Numbered from the stretch's first letter, positions 19,555 to 30,900 are shown. The stretch: 49,840 nucleotides of DNA from Vampirovibrio sp. (GCA_019634025.1 JAHQWC010000097.1:1-49840), one strand, 5' to 3'. The notes: generated from the letters alone by a model not told the origin. Program-made: numbers and translations.

Positions 19555-20865
19555 TTAGGAATGTTTACGCAAAATGGCCACCGCCTCAACGTGGTGGGTT
19601 TGCGGAAAGAAGTCTACAGGTTGAACCGTCTGAAGGGTCCAGCCCGATTCAGCCAGGAGCTTAACATCCCGAGCAAGGGTAGCAGGATTGCAGCTAACAT
19701 AGATTATCGATTGGTTGATATGACTGGCCAACCAGGAAACCACAGCAGGCTTTAACCCATTACGAGGCGGATCACAGATGGCCAGATCAAAGAACATTTC
19801 TTCTGACTCACTGACAAAGTCTTCTACCGGTTGGTGCAGGCAAGTCGTATTCTCTGCAGTACCCAGAACGTCTGCATTTTGCTCCGCAAACGCCAGGGCG
19901 GTACTGTCTCCTTCCACGCAGGTCAGGATTTGGCCGGGCTTCAAAAGAGACAGGCCCAAGACACCAATACCGCTATACAAATCCAAAACCGTCGCCGGCT
20001 GCTCTATTTCAGCCAATTGCTTACCCAGCCATTGCAACATCACATCCAATGCACCCGGATGTGCCTGCACAAAATGGCCCATACCATAGGTAAAGGATTT
20101 CTGGAGAAACGTGTCCGTCAGTGTTTCATTTCCCCAAAGCGATTGCGGCTCGGCACCATCCACCAAATAAAAGGCGCCAAGAATTGGAGAGTCGTTCAAC
20201 CGCTGCGCCATATCTTCCGGCGGAGTAAAATTCTCAGACTTCCACTGGAACCCGACCAACACCTGACCTTCCCGGTTGGCGCGGGCCTGAATCTGCCGGG
20301 CCTGCTTCAGGAGATCGGATTGCGAATTGAGCCAAGCCGCCGTCTCCATAAGCACCGGCGCCAACACCGGGCATTGGGTAAAGCTGACCAAATCGTGGCT
20401 GGCTTTGGCATGGTAGGCCAAAGAAGGTTTTTCACCAGTATGATCCACCACCCATGTCACAGTGTGGCGGGTTTGCCAGAACGGATCGCCCTGAACAGGT
20501 AACATGGCCTGCACCGGCGGATCCGAAAGCTTGCCAATACGGATCAAGGTGTCTGTGACAATAGCGCTTTTCCAGTGATGTTGTTCTTCTCCCGCCAGAT
20601 GTTGCCAATCACACCCGCCACAAGTATTGGCATGAATGCAGTTCGGGGTAACCCGCTTTTGAGAGGGTTGAGTAATATTGGGCTGGGTAATAAGCCATCT
20701 ACCCTGTTGTTTGACGGGAAGTCCTTCAATAACATCTCCGGGTATGACACCGGGAGCAAAGATGACCTGACCTTCTTCGGTCCGGCCCAAACCATCACCG
20801 CCGTGAACCAAAGTTGTCACGGTCAAGGTAACAGTTGTAGGGGTTTGTTGCGGAAGCGAAGGCAT
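19555..20865 (-). CDS. 23S rRNA (uracil-5)-methyltransferase, RlmD/RumA-like, TRAM domain
   Basis: TRAM-like N-terminus, Fe-S cysteines (CIHANTCGGC), DLYSGIGVLGLSLL, CDPPRNGL, IIYVSCNPATLARDV. Start placed at ATG 20865; the upstream extension in the track starts at TTG and looks non-homologous. Confidence 0.92.
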   Translation of the reverse strand: MPSLPQQTPTTVTLTVTTLVHGGDGLGRTEEGQVIFAPGVIPGDVIEGLPVKQQGRWLITQPNITQPSQKRVTPNCIHANTCGGCDWQHLAGEEQHHWKSAIVTDTLIRIGKLSDPPVQAMLPVQGDPFWQTRHTVTWVVDHTGEKPSLAYHAKASHDLVSFTQCPVLAPVLMETAAWLNSQSDLLKQARQIQARANREGQVLVGFQWKSENFTPPEDMAQRLNDSPILGAFYLVDGAEPQSLWGNETLTDTFLQKSFTYGMGHFVQAHPGALDVMLQWLGKQLAEIEQPATVLDLYSGIGVLGLSLLKPGQILTCVEGDSTALAFAEQNADVLGTAENTTCLHQPVEDFVSESEEMFFDLAICDPPRNGLKPAVVSWLASHINQSIIYVSCNPATLARDVKLLAESGWTLQTVQPVDFFPQTHHVEAVAILRKHS

Positions 20866-20939
20866 AGAATAAGCACCTGTCAGTTTAATCGTAATCAAAG
20901 AAAAAGCATACGGAATAGGTATATGGGGTAAAGCCCCAA

Positions 20940-20960
20940 GATAAATACGCAGGTGCGTAC
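20940..20960 (+). promoter_or_regulatory. Copy 2 of the 21-bp palindrome-containing motif, between rlmD-like and response-regulator genes
   Basis: GATAAATACGCAGGTGCGTAC; core TACGCA-N2-TGCGTA. Confidence 0.6.
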
Positions 20961-21057
20961 GCCGAGGCATCATAGCATAGACGGATCCTGAAAGATCCTT
21001 CAAAAAAAGGGGCCTGAAGGTCACCAAAGTCTGTACTATGGATAAAGGTTAGATTTA

Positions 21058-21510
21058 ATGGGAGAACTGTGTGGGATGGAAATGACCAGTTTTTTGTTGA
21101 TCGAAGACGATCCGGAAGATATTGAGCTGGCCAAAGAGGTCATGGAAGATTGCGCTCACCCGCTTTATATTGCGAAAAGTGGCGAGCAGGCCCTTGAGCT
21201 ACTGGAGGGGAAGTCCGGACAGATGATCGATCCGATGCCGGGAGTGGTGTTGATTGACATTAACCTCCCCAAAATGAACGGGTTTGATCTGCTGCGGGAA
21301 ATTCGCCAACGTCCGGAAATGGACAACTCGTTGGTTTTTATGTTAACCGGATCTGAAGCAGATGAAGATAAGCAGCGGGCCCTGGACGAAAACGTATCCG
21401 GATATATCCGCAAAACCATTACAACAGATAAACTGCTCAACGCATTGGGTTGGCACCGTAGCTGGCAGTTATGTTCCGCCAAAAAGACCCCTCGAGTCTA
21501 TGAGGCATAA
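21058..21510 (+). CDS. CheY-like response regulator (Rcp1-like single receiver domain)
   Basis: FLLIEDDPEDIELAKEVM..., phosphoacceptor region GVVLIDINLPKMNGFDLLREIR, conserved Lys in GYIRKTI. Confidence 0.93.
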   Translation: MGELCGMEMTSFLLIEDDPEDIELAKEVMEDCAHPLYIAKSGEQALELLEGKSGQMIDPMPGVVLIDINLPKMNGFDLLREIRQRPEMDNSLVFMLTGSEADEDKQRALDENVSGYIRKTITTDKLLNALGWHRSWQLCSAKKTPRVYEA

Positions 21511-21578
21511 CTTTTCAGTCTCCTAAACGCTCTTGAGTTCTTTGCTGTTGTCGTTAAAATCCACAAGGTGGGGTTGAG

Positions 21579-24239
21579 ATGTCTCAGAGGTTGGAAAAAT
21601 ACGAAGCCTTATATCATAACGCGCCCTTTCTAAGTGTTTCTTTATCACCGGAAGACGGGCAGGTTTTGGATTGCAACCAAACATTGGTCAACCGGTTAGG
21701 CTACACCCGAGACGAAATTTTGGCCATGAAGGTCTTTGATCTATACCATCCAGACTGCCACGAGGCTGTCCATGATGCGTTTCAAGCATTTGTCACCGAG
21801 GGTGAGGTGGTGAATGCCCGACTGGAATTAAAAACCAAAGCTGGTGAGAAAATTCACGTGTCGTTAAACGTAAAGGCAATCTATGACGATGCAGGAGATA
21901 TTCTTTACAGTAACTCCATATGGACGGATATCTCGGATTTGGTTCAGGCCGAAGAAGAAGTCCTGGCATTGAACAGCAAGTTATCTCAACAGGTTCAAGA
22001 CAGTAACATTCGGTATAGAACTATTTTTAGGACCGCCGTCGACAGCATTATCACCATTGATGACACCGGTATCATTGAATCAGCCAACCCAGCAGCGGAA
22101 GCGTTGACTGGCTATACACAACAGGAACTACTTGGGCAGAACGTCAATTTAATTATGCCCTCCCCTTATCACGAAGAGCACGATGAGTATCTTGCAAATT
22201 ACCTAAAAACGCGAGAGAAAAAAATTATTGGTATTGGCCGAGAGGTAGCCGTAAAAACAAAAGGTGGCAAGATCATACCGGTTGAACTAACCGTAAGCGA
22301 GATAAATTTTGGCACTAGGAAATTATTTACTGGTATTTTGCGTGATATTACAGAACGCAAGCGTTATGAGGAAGAATTAAAAGATAGTTCTACCAAGTTC
22401 CAAGCTATCTTTAACCAAACCTACCAATTTATTGGGATATTAGACCTGGATGGTATTCTTCTAGAGGCAAACTCGTCTGCCATGAACGCATCTGGCACAA
22501 AACCTGAAGATGTTATAAATAAGCCCTTCTGGGAAACACCTTGGTGGTCTCACTCTAGTGACCTTCAGACACAGTTAAAAGAAGCCATTGAAAAAGCACG
22601 CGCCGGGGAGTTTGTAAAATTTGAAGCAACCCATCCAACTCCAGACGGCAGTTTAGTGCATGTAGACTTCTCATTGAAGCCTGGCTATAACGATGCCGGA
22701 GAAATTGTCTATCTCATTCCTGAAGGCCGAGATATTACTGATATTAAACAAGTTGAGCAAGCTCTAAAAGAAAGTGAAGAACGCTTTCGAGTAGCCGTAG
22801 CAGGATCAAATAACGGCCTGTGGGATTGGAATATCCTCACCAATGAGGTCTACTACTCTCCTCGTTTCCTTGAGTTGTTAGGCTACAAAGATGAATCTGA
22901 ATTTCCACATGAGTTTCATTCTTTCAAAAGTCATTTACACCCCGATGATCATGATTCTACTTTGAAAGCCGTTGAGAATCATTTAACCCACGGCTTCCCT
23001 TATGAAATTGAGTACCGGTTGCGCGTGAAACAGGGACACTACCGGTGGTTTTTGGCCAAAGGCAAAGCAATTTATGATAACGCCGGAAAACCCATTCGAA
23101 TGGCCGGGTCTATTAGTGATATAACAGAAAAAAAGCAGCTTGCAGAAGCGTTGGCAAAACAAACTGAAGAGTACCAATTTATTTTAAACACCCTGCCAGC
23201 CACCATTTTTTATAAGGATGATAAAAATACCATCCTAAAGCTAAACCAGCGTGCTGCAGACACCATTGGCTACCCCATTGAAGAAATTGAAGGGCAACCT
23301 ACAGAAAGGTTTTTTCCGGAAGTTGCAGAGGCCTATTTGAAAGATGACTTGGAAGTCGTACAGTCGAGAGAAGCAAAGATTGGCTACATCGAACCCTATC
23401 TACCCATAGACGGAACTAAATGTTGGATACGGACAGATAAGGTCCCTTATTACGGAGGGAAAGAGAGCCCTCTTGGAGTAGTCGTCATTTCATTTGATGT
23501 GACACCGGAAATGGAGTTAAGAGAAAAGCTACTAGAAAGTAACCAGGAACTGGAAAACTTTGCTTATATTGCCTCCCACGATCTCCAGGAACCTCTGCGA
23601 AAAATCCAAACCTACTGCGAACTCTTAGAAAATAAGTGCCAAGACACATTAAACGAAGATGGCCGCCGATATATCCAGCGGATGGTTTCTGCCTCTGGCC
23701 GGATGCGGCAGTTGATTATCGACTTATTAAATTACTGCCGAATCAACAAAAGTGATGCTCCGCTATGTAATGTGGACACCAAAATCTTGTTTGGCAATAT
23801 CTTGTCCGATCTAGAGCCTCGCCTTGAAGAAACAAAAGGCACCATAGACCTGTCCAATCTACCTGACACGCTGTACGGATCAGAAACTCAGCTCCATCAG
23901 CTCTTTCATAACTTGATCAGTAACGCCCTCAAGTTTCGTCGTGATGAAATACCACCTGCAGTAAAGGTTGCCGCCAGTGACCCTGCCGATGGATTTATCC
24001 AGATATCGGTGGAAGACAATGGGATTGGATTTGATCCAGAGTACCAAGAGCGCATATTTGAAGTATTTAGACGCCTTCACGATCGCCAAATCTATGACGG
24101 AACAGGTATTGGACTTTCTATCTGCAAAAAGGTTGCCGAACGCCATGGGGGATCCATACAAGCAAAAAGTACCTCAGAAAAAGGCTCTACGTTTACGGTT
24201 AAGTTACCTGTAAGCCAAAACCCTGCCGAAGTACATTAG
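21579..24239 (+). CDS. Sensor histidine kinase with about five PAS domains, HisKA and HATPase_c
   Basis: Repeated PAS/PAC motifs (e.g. ILRDITERK, ISDITEKK), HisKA IASHDLQEPLRKIQTYCELL, HATPase VEDNGIGFDPEYQERIFEVFRRLH...GTGIGLSICKKVAERHGG. Confidence 0.96.
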   Translation: MSQRLEKYEALYHNAPFLSVSLSPEDGQVLDCNQTLVNRLGYTRDEILAMKVFDLYHPDCHEAVHDAFQAFVTEGEVVNARLELKTKAGEKIHVSLNVKAIYDDAGDILYSNSIWTDISDLVQAEEEVLALNSKLSQQVQDSNIRYRTIFRTAVDSIITIDDTGIIESANPAAEALTGYTQQELLGQNVNLIMPSPYHEEHDEYLANYLKTREKKIIGIGREVAVKTKGGKIIPVELTVSEINFGTRKLFTGILRDITERKRYEEELKDSSTKFQAIFNQTYQFIGILDLDGILLEANSSAMNASGTKPEDVINKPFWETPWWSHSSDLQTQLKEAIEKARAGEFVKFEATHPTPDGSLVHVDFSLKPGYNDAGEIVYLIPEGRDITDIKQVEQALKESEERFRVAVAGSNNGLWDWNILTNEVYYSPRFLELLGYKDESEFPHEFHSFKSHLHPDDHDSTLKAVENHLTHGFPYEIEYRLRVKQGHYRWFLAKGKAIYDNAGKPIRMAGSISDITEKKQLAEALAKQTEEYQFILNTLPATIFYKDDKNTILKLNQRAADTIGYPIEEIEGQPTERFFPEVAEAYLKDDLEVVQSREAKIGYIEPYLPIDGTKCWIRTDKVPYYGGKESPLGVVVISFDVTPEMELREKLLESNQELENFAYIASHDLQEPLRKIQTYCELLENKCQDTLNEDGRRYIQRMVSASGRMRQLIIDLLNYCRINKSDAPLCNVDTKILFGNILSDLEPRLEETKGTIDLSNLPDTLYGSETQLHQLFHNLISNALKFRRDEIPPAVKVAASDPADGFIQISVEDNGIGFDPEYQERIFEVFRRLHDRQIYDGTGIGLSICKKVAERHGGSIQAKSTSEKGSTFTVKLPVSQNPAEVH

Positions 24240-24314
24240 CCCTTTTCTGAAAACGCGTTGCATATATTGGCAGACGTAGTAGACCACTTATTAAAATTAA
24301 AAATCAGCCCATTA

Positions 24315-24851
24315 CTATACCGAAAGCACGGCCTCTGTATAGATACCTACCTCTCCCGGTTCATCCAGATCCATATGCAATTGCTCAATAGAACGGCCTA
24401 ACTGAGGGTGCAGGAAGGTCGGTGCAATTTCCAAGAGCGGGACCAACACAAACGCCCGTTGATGAAGCCGGGGGTGAGGGATTTTAAGATCTGGAGTATC
24501 CAGAACTTGGCTTCCACAAAAAAGGATGTCGATATCCAAAGTCCGAGGCCCTTGGGGCGTCTCTGTTGCTCTATTTCGACCTAACGCCGTTTCGATTTCC
24601 CGACAACAAATCAGCAAGGCTTCTGAGGTTAGAGTGGTTTCGATTTTAACGACGGCATTTAAAAACCACGGCTGATCCGCCACCGGCCCCTGAGGCTCTG
24701 TTTGATAAAGACAAGAAGATTGAACTACGCTGGTATCCGACAATCCTTCTAACAGGGCAAGTGCCTGATTCATCAACCCGGCCCGATCTCCCTGGTTACT
24801 GCCCAGGCTGAGATACACCGGGTTATGAAATACTGGAGAGGGAGAGGTCAC
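24315..24851 (-). CDS. folK: 2-amino-4-hydroxy-6-hydroxymethyldihydropteridine pyrophosphokinase
   Basis: VYLSLGSNQGDRAGLMNQALALL...ETEPQGPVADQPWFLNAVVKIET-like and TPQGPRTLDIDILF; GTG start, overlaps miaB. Confidence 0.95.
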   Translation of the reverse strand: MTSPSPVFHNPVYLSLGSNQGDRAGLMNQALALLEGLSDTSVVQSSCLYQTEPQGPVADQPWFLNAVVKIETTLTSEALLICCREIETALGRNRATETPQGPRTLDIDILFCGSQVLDTPDLKIPHPRLHQRAFVLVPLLEIAPTFLHPQLGRSIEQLHMDLDEPGEVGIYTEAVLSV

Positions 24852-26262
24852 AAGAAGTAGGCTCAGTAGAATTCAACGGTTGAAACATCTTGTTTTCAGG
24901 AGTATGAACACCGGTTAAGGACCAGGCAGGAGCGTCTGTAATACGAACGGAGATCAACTTTCCCACCAAATCGTCTTCTGAGAAGGAGGACTCAAAATTC
25001 ACCACCTTATTACTCCGGGTACGCCCCATCAAGCGCTCGTTATTTCGACGACTCACCCCTTCAACCAGCACTTCAACGGTTTGGCCCAGATAGGGGGCAT
25101 TTTTTCGAGCACTCTGTTCAGTTATAGCCGCATTTAAACGCTGTAAGCGTTCTTGTTTAATATCATCATCAACACCCTCTTCTCGCTCGGTTTCCCAAAT
25201 ACCGGCCGGGGTTTGTTTACGGGGAGAGTAGGCTGCCGTATTGGCAACATCAATATTGCTGCGGACAACCGAGTCCAAGGTGTGCTGGAACTGTTCCTCC
25301 GTTTCCCCTGGAAAACCAACGATATAATCGCCGGTGACGGCAACATTGGGAATGCGGTGATGGATTTTGTCTACCAACTCATAATACTGGGCAGCCGTAT
25401 ACCCCCGCCGCATCCGATCCAACACCACATCATCTCCGGCCTGCATCGGGATGTGGATGTACTCCATCACCTTGGGCAGGGTTGCAATGGCGTCAATAAT
25501 GTCATCGGTGAGATCCAGCGGGTGAGAGGTCATAAACCGAATCCGTTCAAGGCCCGGAACCTCGTTGAGCTCATGTAATAGGCTCGCCAAACCATACGAT
25601 CGGTCTTGAAAGTCTTTCCCGTAAGCATCTACGGTTTGGCCCAGTAACGTTACTTCTTTAAAGCCAGAGGCAGCCAATTCATTGACCTCACGCAGAATAG
25701 ATTCCGGCGCCCGGCTGATTTGACGACCACGGGTATAGGGCACCACGCAGTAGGTACAGAAATAATCACATCCTTCAATAATGGTGACCCAGGCATACAC
25801 ATCACTTTGGCGCTGAGCAGATACGTCGGTAAAGTAATCGTAGGTGCTCCGGGGTTTTTGGCGATCGACCGCAGACAGGTGAGTAGAACCTTCAAAAGAT
25901 TCACGGAGCAACCGGGGCAGATCCTGGATGTTTTGGGTACCAAACACCATATCCACATAGGGCGCCCGCTTAAAGACCTCTTCTTTGGTTTGCTGCGCCA
26001 CACACCCCGCCATGGCAATTTTCATCTCAGGGCGCTTCTTTTTCAGCTTGTTCCAACGACCCATATAGCTGTACGCTTTGTCTTCAGCAGATCCTCGAAT
26101 TTGGCATGTGTTAATAATTAACAGATCCGCTTCATCCGGCTTAAACACCGCCTCAAAACCCTCTTTGACCAATAAGCCCAACATCAGCTCACTGTCAGAT
26201 TTATTCATCTGACAGCCCAAGGTTTCGATGAAAACTTTTTTGGGTTCGGCCTGAATGACCAT
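24823..26262 (-). CDS. miaB: tRNA-2-methylthio-N6-dimethylallyladenosine synthase
   Basis: MTTase family: ETLGCQMNKSDSELM, radical SAM CDYFCTYCVVPYTRGRQISR, C-terminal TRAM domain. Confidence 0.96.
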   Translation of the reverse strand: MVIQAEPKKVFIETLGCQMNKSDSELMLGLLVKEGFEAVFKPDEADLLIINTCQIRGSAEDKAYSYMGRWNKLKKKRPEMKIAMAGCVAQQTKEEVFKRAPYVDMVFGTQNIQDLPRLLRESFEGSTHLSAVDRQKPRSTYDYFTDVSAQRQSDVYAWVTIIEGCDYFCTYCVVPYTRGRQISRAPESILREVNELAASGFKEVTLLGQTVDAYGKDFQDRSYGLASLLHELNEVPGLERIRFMTSHPLDLTDDIIDAIATLPKVMEYIHIPMQAGDDVVLDRMRRGYTAAQYYELVDKIHHRIPNVAVTGDYIVGFPGETEEQFQHTLDSVVRSNIDVANTAAYSPRKQTPAGIWETEREEGVDDDIKQERLQRLNAAITEQSARKNAPYLGQTVEVLVEGVSRRNNERLMGRTRSNKVVNFESSFSEDDLVGKLISVRITDAPAWSLTGVHTPENKMFQPLNSTEPTSCDLSLSSIS

Positions 26263-26354
26263 AGAAGGTTCTCCAGCGGTTAGAACACGCCTTCAACCTA
26301 CCAAAAAGACAATCGCTGCTCAAACTATAAGCTTGTTTTATCTGTTTTAAATTT

Positions 26355-27881
26355 TTATTTTTTAACAGGTTTTTTTGAGGTGGAACTCGTTTTGCGTTGA
26401 AGCTGTTTCAGGGTTTGGCGGGCAGCCGATAGGCGTTCTTCAGGTTGTTCAGTCGCTTGGTTGATAAACTGCTCCAGCATCCGCTGGGCAGAAGCTTTTT
26501 CTTGAATCTCAAGATAAGCCATCCCCAGATTGTACTGGGTCTCGGAATCATTCACCGCCAAGACCTCTGCCGCCTGATAAAGAGCTTTGGCATCATCCGA
26601 CTGTCCGTTTTCCACCAACATGGCGCCATAGCGTAATAAAACATCCGGCATCAATGCCTTGCGAAAATCTGCCAGGGCTTCTTGCTTTTTATGAAGGGCC
26701 GCGTCCGCATACCCCAGGGCCTTATAAGAGTCGTGGTGCTCAGGGTACGCAGACAACACCCGTTTCAGTTCCACCTCAGCGCTGCGGGGCTGATTATTTT
26801 TGAGCGCCACCAAACCTAAGCGAAAATGGGCGCTTAAGTGATACGGGTTTTGTTTCAAAATAGATTCATAGCTGTCTCGCGCCGCATCCAATTCTCCAGA
26901 GGCTTCTTGGAGAATTCCTTGGGACATCAGCAGCTCCGACTCATTGGGAAAGCGCTCCAAGGCAGATTGAATCAGCCGCTGAGAATCAACAAAATTGCCT
27001 TGAATCAGGTTCAAGTAAATCAGATCTCGATGAGCAGCCAGAAAGTTCGGCTCATCTTTAATCAGTTCCTGCAAGATCACCCCGGCATTCATCGGATCAT
27101 CCAACCCCTGGTAAATGAGCGCCGTTAAATACGTTGCCACTGAATCCTCAGGAATTTTGTCGTGGTAGGGCCTTAATGCAAGCAGAGCATCGTTTAACCG
27201 ACCGTTCCGGTAATCTTGCCAAGCCTGACGAACCACACCATCCACTGCCAAATCCGACATCGCGCTATAGATGGAGAACGACCGGCCAATATTTTTAAAT
27301 TGGGGAGAAACAGAGACAGAGACTGCTGACGTATCAGAGACATCGGTAGCAGTCTGATTGACTGATGATGAGCTCGTCGCATTTTGGAAACTGGCGTTAC
27401 GAAGGGCAATGGTAATAATAGAACCGGTATTGGATTGAATTTGAGGCTGAATTTTAGAGGCGGTGACCAACTCCAGACGGACCGCAGGCGGCCCATCCGT
27501 TTTTTGCTCTTGAAACAACTGCACGGACTGAACCCCCTGAATAGCACTTGAAAGCTCATCACTCACTGCCACGGTGTCACGTTTCAGAGCATCATCCAAT
27601 ACGGCAGGATGGCCTTCAATCACAATTCGGTAACCACCATTTTTAGCAGGCTCCAAGTGAAGCACCGGATCAAAGGTACCTCCCTGCACCTGAAGCACCA
27701 AGGTCTCCGCACCACTGTCCGGGTGAACAGAAACTAATTTAGGAATAGTACTTTCCGCAGCATCCTGAGCCCAACCAGGAGTGTGGGTAGCAAGACCAAC
27801 TGCCATGAAAAGAGACATGACCATCAGGGCAAGCCGTTTCATCACGTGCATTGAAGCAATACGAAAAGTAGGTACTTTCAT
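26355..27881 (-). CDS. Exported AMIN-like + TPR repeat protein
   Basis: Signal peptide, N-terminal AMIN-like beta domain (VLQVQGGTFDPVLHLEPAKNGGYRIVIEG), C-terminal TPR units (QNPYHLSAHFRLGLVALKNNQPRSAEVELKRVL). Confidence 0.8.
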   Translation of the reverse strand: MKVPTFRIASMHVMKRLALMVMSLFMAVGLATHTPGWAQDAAESTIPKLVSVHPDSGAETLVLQVQGGTFDPVLHLEPAKNGGYRIVIEGHPAVLDDALKRDTVAVSDELSSAIQGVQSVQLFQEQKTDGPPAVRLELVTASKIQPQIQSNTGSIITIALRNASFQNATSSSSVNQTATDVSDTSAVSVSVSPQFKNIGRSFSIYSAMSDLAVDGVVRQAWQDYRNGRLNDALLALRPYHDKIPEDSVATYLTALIYQGLDDPMNAGVILQELIKDEPNFLAAHRDLIYLNLIQGNFVDSQRLIQSALERFPNESELLMSQGILQEASGELDAARDSYESILKQNPYHLSAHFRLGLVALKNNQPRSAEVELKRVLSAYPEHHDSYKALGYADAALHKKQEALADFRKALMPDVLLRYGAMLVENGQSDDAKALYQAAEVLAVNDSETQYNLGMAYLEIQEKASAQRMLEQFINQATEQPEERLSAARQTLKQLQRKTSSTSKKPVKK

Positions 27882-27935
27882 AAAAGAAGAATCCTTTAAC
27901 TCATTAGCCTGCTAACGGGTGCCTACCCTTTTATC

Positions 27936-30900
27936 TTATCCCTTTAACTGGGCAACATAACTCCGAATGGCTTCTGCATTACTGGCGTTGGGAGACAGCC
28001 GTAAAAAGGTCTCCAGGTGGGAAACCGCTTTGGTTTTTTCGCCCATTTTAGAATACGCCAAACCCAAGTTGTAATGAGCTTCGGCAAATTCAGGATTGAT
28101 GTTTAGGGCCTTTTCGTAAGCAGAAGCCGCCTTATCCACCTGGTTTTTCATGTTGTATAGATTACCCAGGTTAAACAGGAGATCCCCATCATCCGGGTTA
28201 AATTCCAAAGCGGTTTGAAACACTTTTTCCGCTTCTTCCATTTTTCCCTGACGCTTCAACGTGGTGGCATAGTTATTCATCACATTAGTGGGAATCGCCA
28301 TACTAAAAGCTTCGTAGGCTTCATCCAGCCGGTTATCCAACAGGTAAGCCTTGCCGATATAGTTATAGGTTTCCCGATTATAAGGCTCTTTCACCAAAAA
28401 CTGTTGTAACAGGTTAATAGCTTCATCGTATTGCTTACGCTTCATTAAAACATTGGCCCGGGCATATACCACCTTGGGGAAAGTAGGGGCAGCATTGTAA
28501 GCCTGGGTGTATGCCTGGAGCGAGCCATCTAAATCGCCAGTACGTTCTAGGTTTTGTCCTTGACTGAATTGGGACTCCACAACCGCCCAATCACCAGAAG
28601 AATCCGAAGACAATGCAGACTGCTGGCCAGCAGCCGAAGTCGCTTGGGTTGTCTGCACCATTTTCAGATCGGCCACTAACTGGTTTTTCTCTTGCTGAAG
28701 TTCACGCAGCAAGCCGTTCAACCGCTGATTTTCATCCTGCATCGCCACCAACTTTTCTTCAGCATTGGGCACAGATGATGAAGGATTTGTGGAAGACTCA
28801 AGCTTGGCAACCTTTTGCTTTGATTCATTCAACTGCATTTCCAAAGACTCTAAGTCCATTTTTAAGGACTTATTATCTGACAGTGCAGTCTGATATTTTT
28901 GTTGGACGATTGTTAAAGACTTTTTAATCGAAGTCAGTTGCTGTTGGTCTTGTTGCGACAGAGTTTTACTGGCCTGCTTTTGAGATGCATTGGCTTGTGT
29001 CAAATTGGCCAATGTGGCGGTCTTCTCATTCAAAGTCTGCTTCAGAGCCGTCAGATCTGAAGCCAATTTCCGGTTGTCGCTTAACAGTAGTTGATACTCT
29101 TTTGAAGATTTTGGATCCGCAGCAACCTGGGTTTCAGGAGTATTTTTAGCGTTCGTTTCAGCCTGAAGCTTGGCTTCATTGGCGCTTTTCAATTGCGTCT
29201 GTAACCCAGAAATCGTTTGTCGGTTTTGAGTCAGTTGGGTCTGATATTGTTTCAGTTGTTTTTGATATGCCGTCAATTTTTGGCTGGTGGCTTTACCTGC
29301 TTGATTATTCGCATTTGCGCTTTTTAACTGCGTCTGTAACCCGGAAATCGTTTGTTGATTTTGAGTCAGTTGGGTCTGATACTGGTTCACCTGTTTTTGA
29401 TACGCCGCTAATTTTTGAGCAGTCGCTTTATCTGCCGTTTGGTTACTGGCCTTTACCTGCTCATTCAGCAGCGCAATCTGCTTTTGTTTTTGCTCAATCA
29501 CGGCATTCACCGTATCCAGCTCTTGCTTGGCTTTTTCAGCATCCAGGTTCGCCTGCTGAACCTCCGTTTCCAGCCCTAGGATACGCTGGTTTTTTTCTAA
29601 CAGCTGAGCAGATAAAGATTTGGTTTGAGACTGGACTGATTGTTGGGTTTGAGAAGCCTGGCTCAGATTTTTTTCCAGTTGCTGATTCCGTTGGGTTAAC
29701 TGGTTAAGTTGATTTTCTTTTTCAGCCAACGCGGCCAACTTTGTGGCGTCTTTCTGAGCACTTTGACGGGCAGCGGTTAACTGGCTTTGCAACGCCTGTA
29801 CTTTTTGGGTTTGGGCTGCCAGTCTCTGTTGAAGGGTTTGAGCTTCTTGCTGGCGAGAGTTTTGTTGCTGAGTAAAGCCACTCAACGTTGTTTCCAGCTC
29901 TTGATTCCGCTTTGACAGCTGACTAATCCTGGTTTCTTTTTCATTCAGAGTCGCCGTTAAATTGGCCTGCTGCTGAAGCTTTTGCTGTAAAGATTGGGTC
30001 GTGGTCTTCGCAGACGAAGCATCTACCTGAGCTTTTTCATACTGCTGATTTACCTTCGCTAACGTCGCCTTTATCTGTTGGTTTTGTTGCTGAAGCTGGC
30101 TTATGGTTTGGTTCAAAGTCTGATTTTGCTGCTGCAGATCAGATGTCGTTTGACGTTGCTGCTTCAATTGAGCAATTTGCTTGGCATAAGTGTTGTTTTG
30201 AGTAACCGTCTGGTTCAGTTTGTTTTGTAGTAAACCCACTTTATCCTGCATCGCCCGCAACCGAGCACCTTGCTCGCCCATCTCTTTTTGTCTGGCGTTC
30301 AGGTTATTAATGGTTTGAGACTGCTGTTGCACTTTAGATTGCAACCCGGACAGTTGGCTTCTGGCATCGGCCAATTGGCTGTTAATTTGCCGCACACTAT
30401 TTTGCTGTTGGCGATAGGAGGCCAACGCTTGTTCTTGCTTGGTTAGGCGAGCCTGCAATGACTTATTCTCGCCCAAAACCTGATCGTATCGCTGATTCAT
30501 AATAACCAGCGTGGTTTTCATCTCATCCATCAACGTATTGCTGTTATCCAGCTTGCTGCTTTGAATCTGGATGTTGTTGTTCAGCCGCTGATATTTCAGC
30601 TTGGCATCTTGAAGCTGCTCGGCCAAGTCTCTGTTTTGTGCTTGAAGCCGAGACACCTCTCCACTGGCAGATTGATAACCAGAAAGGGATTGACGGGAAG
30701 ATTCATATCGCCGGTTGGCCTCGTTTAATTTGGATTGAAGCAAGTTCACCCGGTCTTTAAGCGCCTGAATTCTGGTTTCATATTCACTCGACTGCCCGGA
30801 CTGTTGAGAAAATTGGCGAAGCTTTCGAGAGGCAGTTTCCAGTTTTTGTTGTTGAGATTGCAACTGACGCTGTTGGCGAGCAATGGTATTCTGGGCAGCC

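Noticed and set aside
20866-21027. N-terminal extension of the RlmD-like ORF in the track (TTG start)
   Set aside because: The extension does not resemble the TRAM-domain family, overlaps the 21-bp palindrome and the probable promoter region of the response regulator; ATG 20865 is more likely.
24823-24851. 29-bp overlap of miaB and folK as a possible dual-coding oddity
   Set aside because: Short overlaps between co-directional genes are common and consistent with ordinary translational coupling; a later folK start is also possible.
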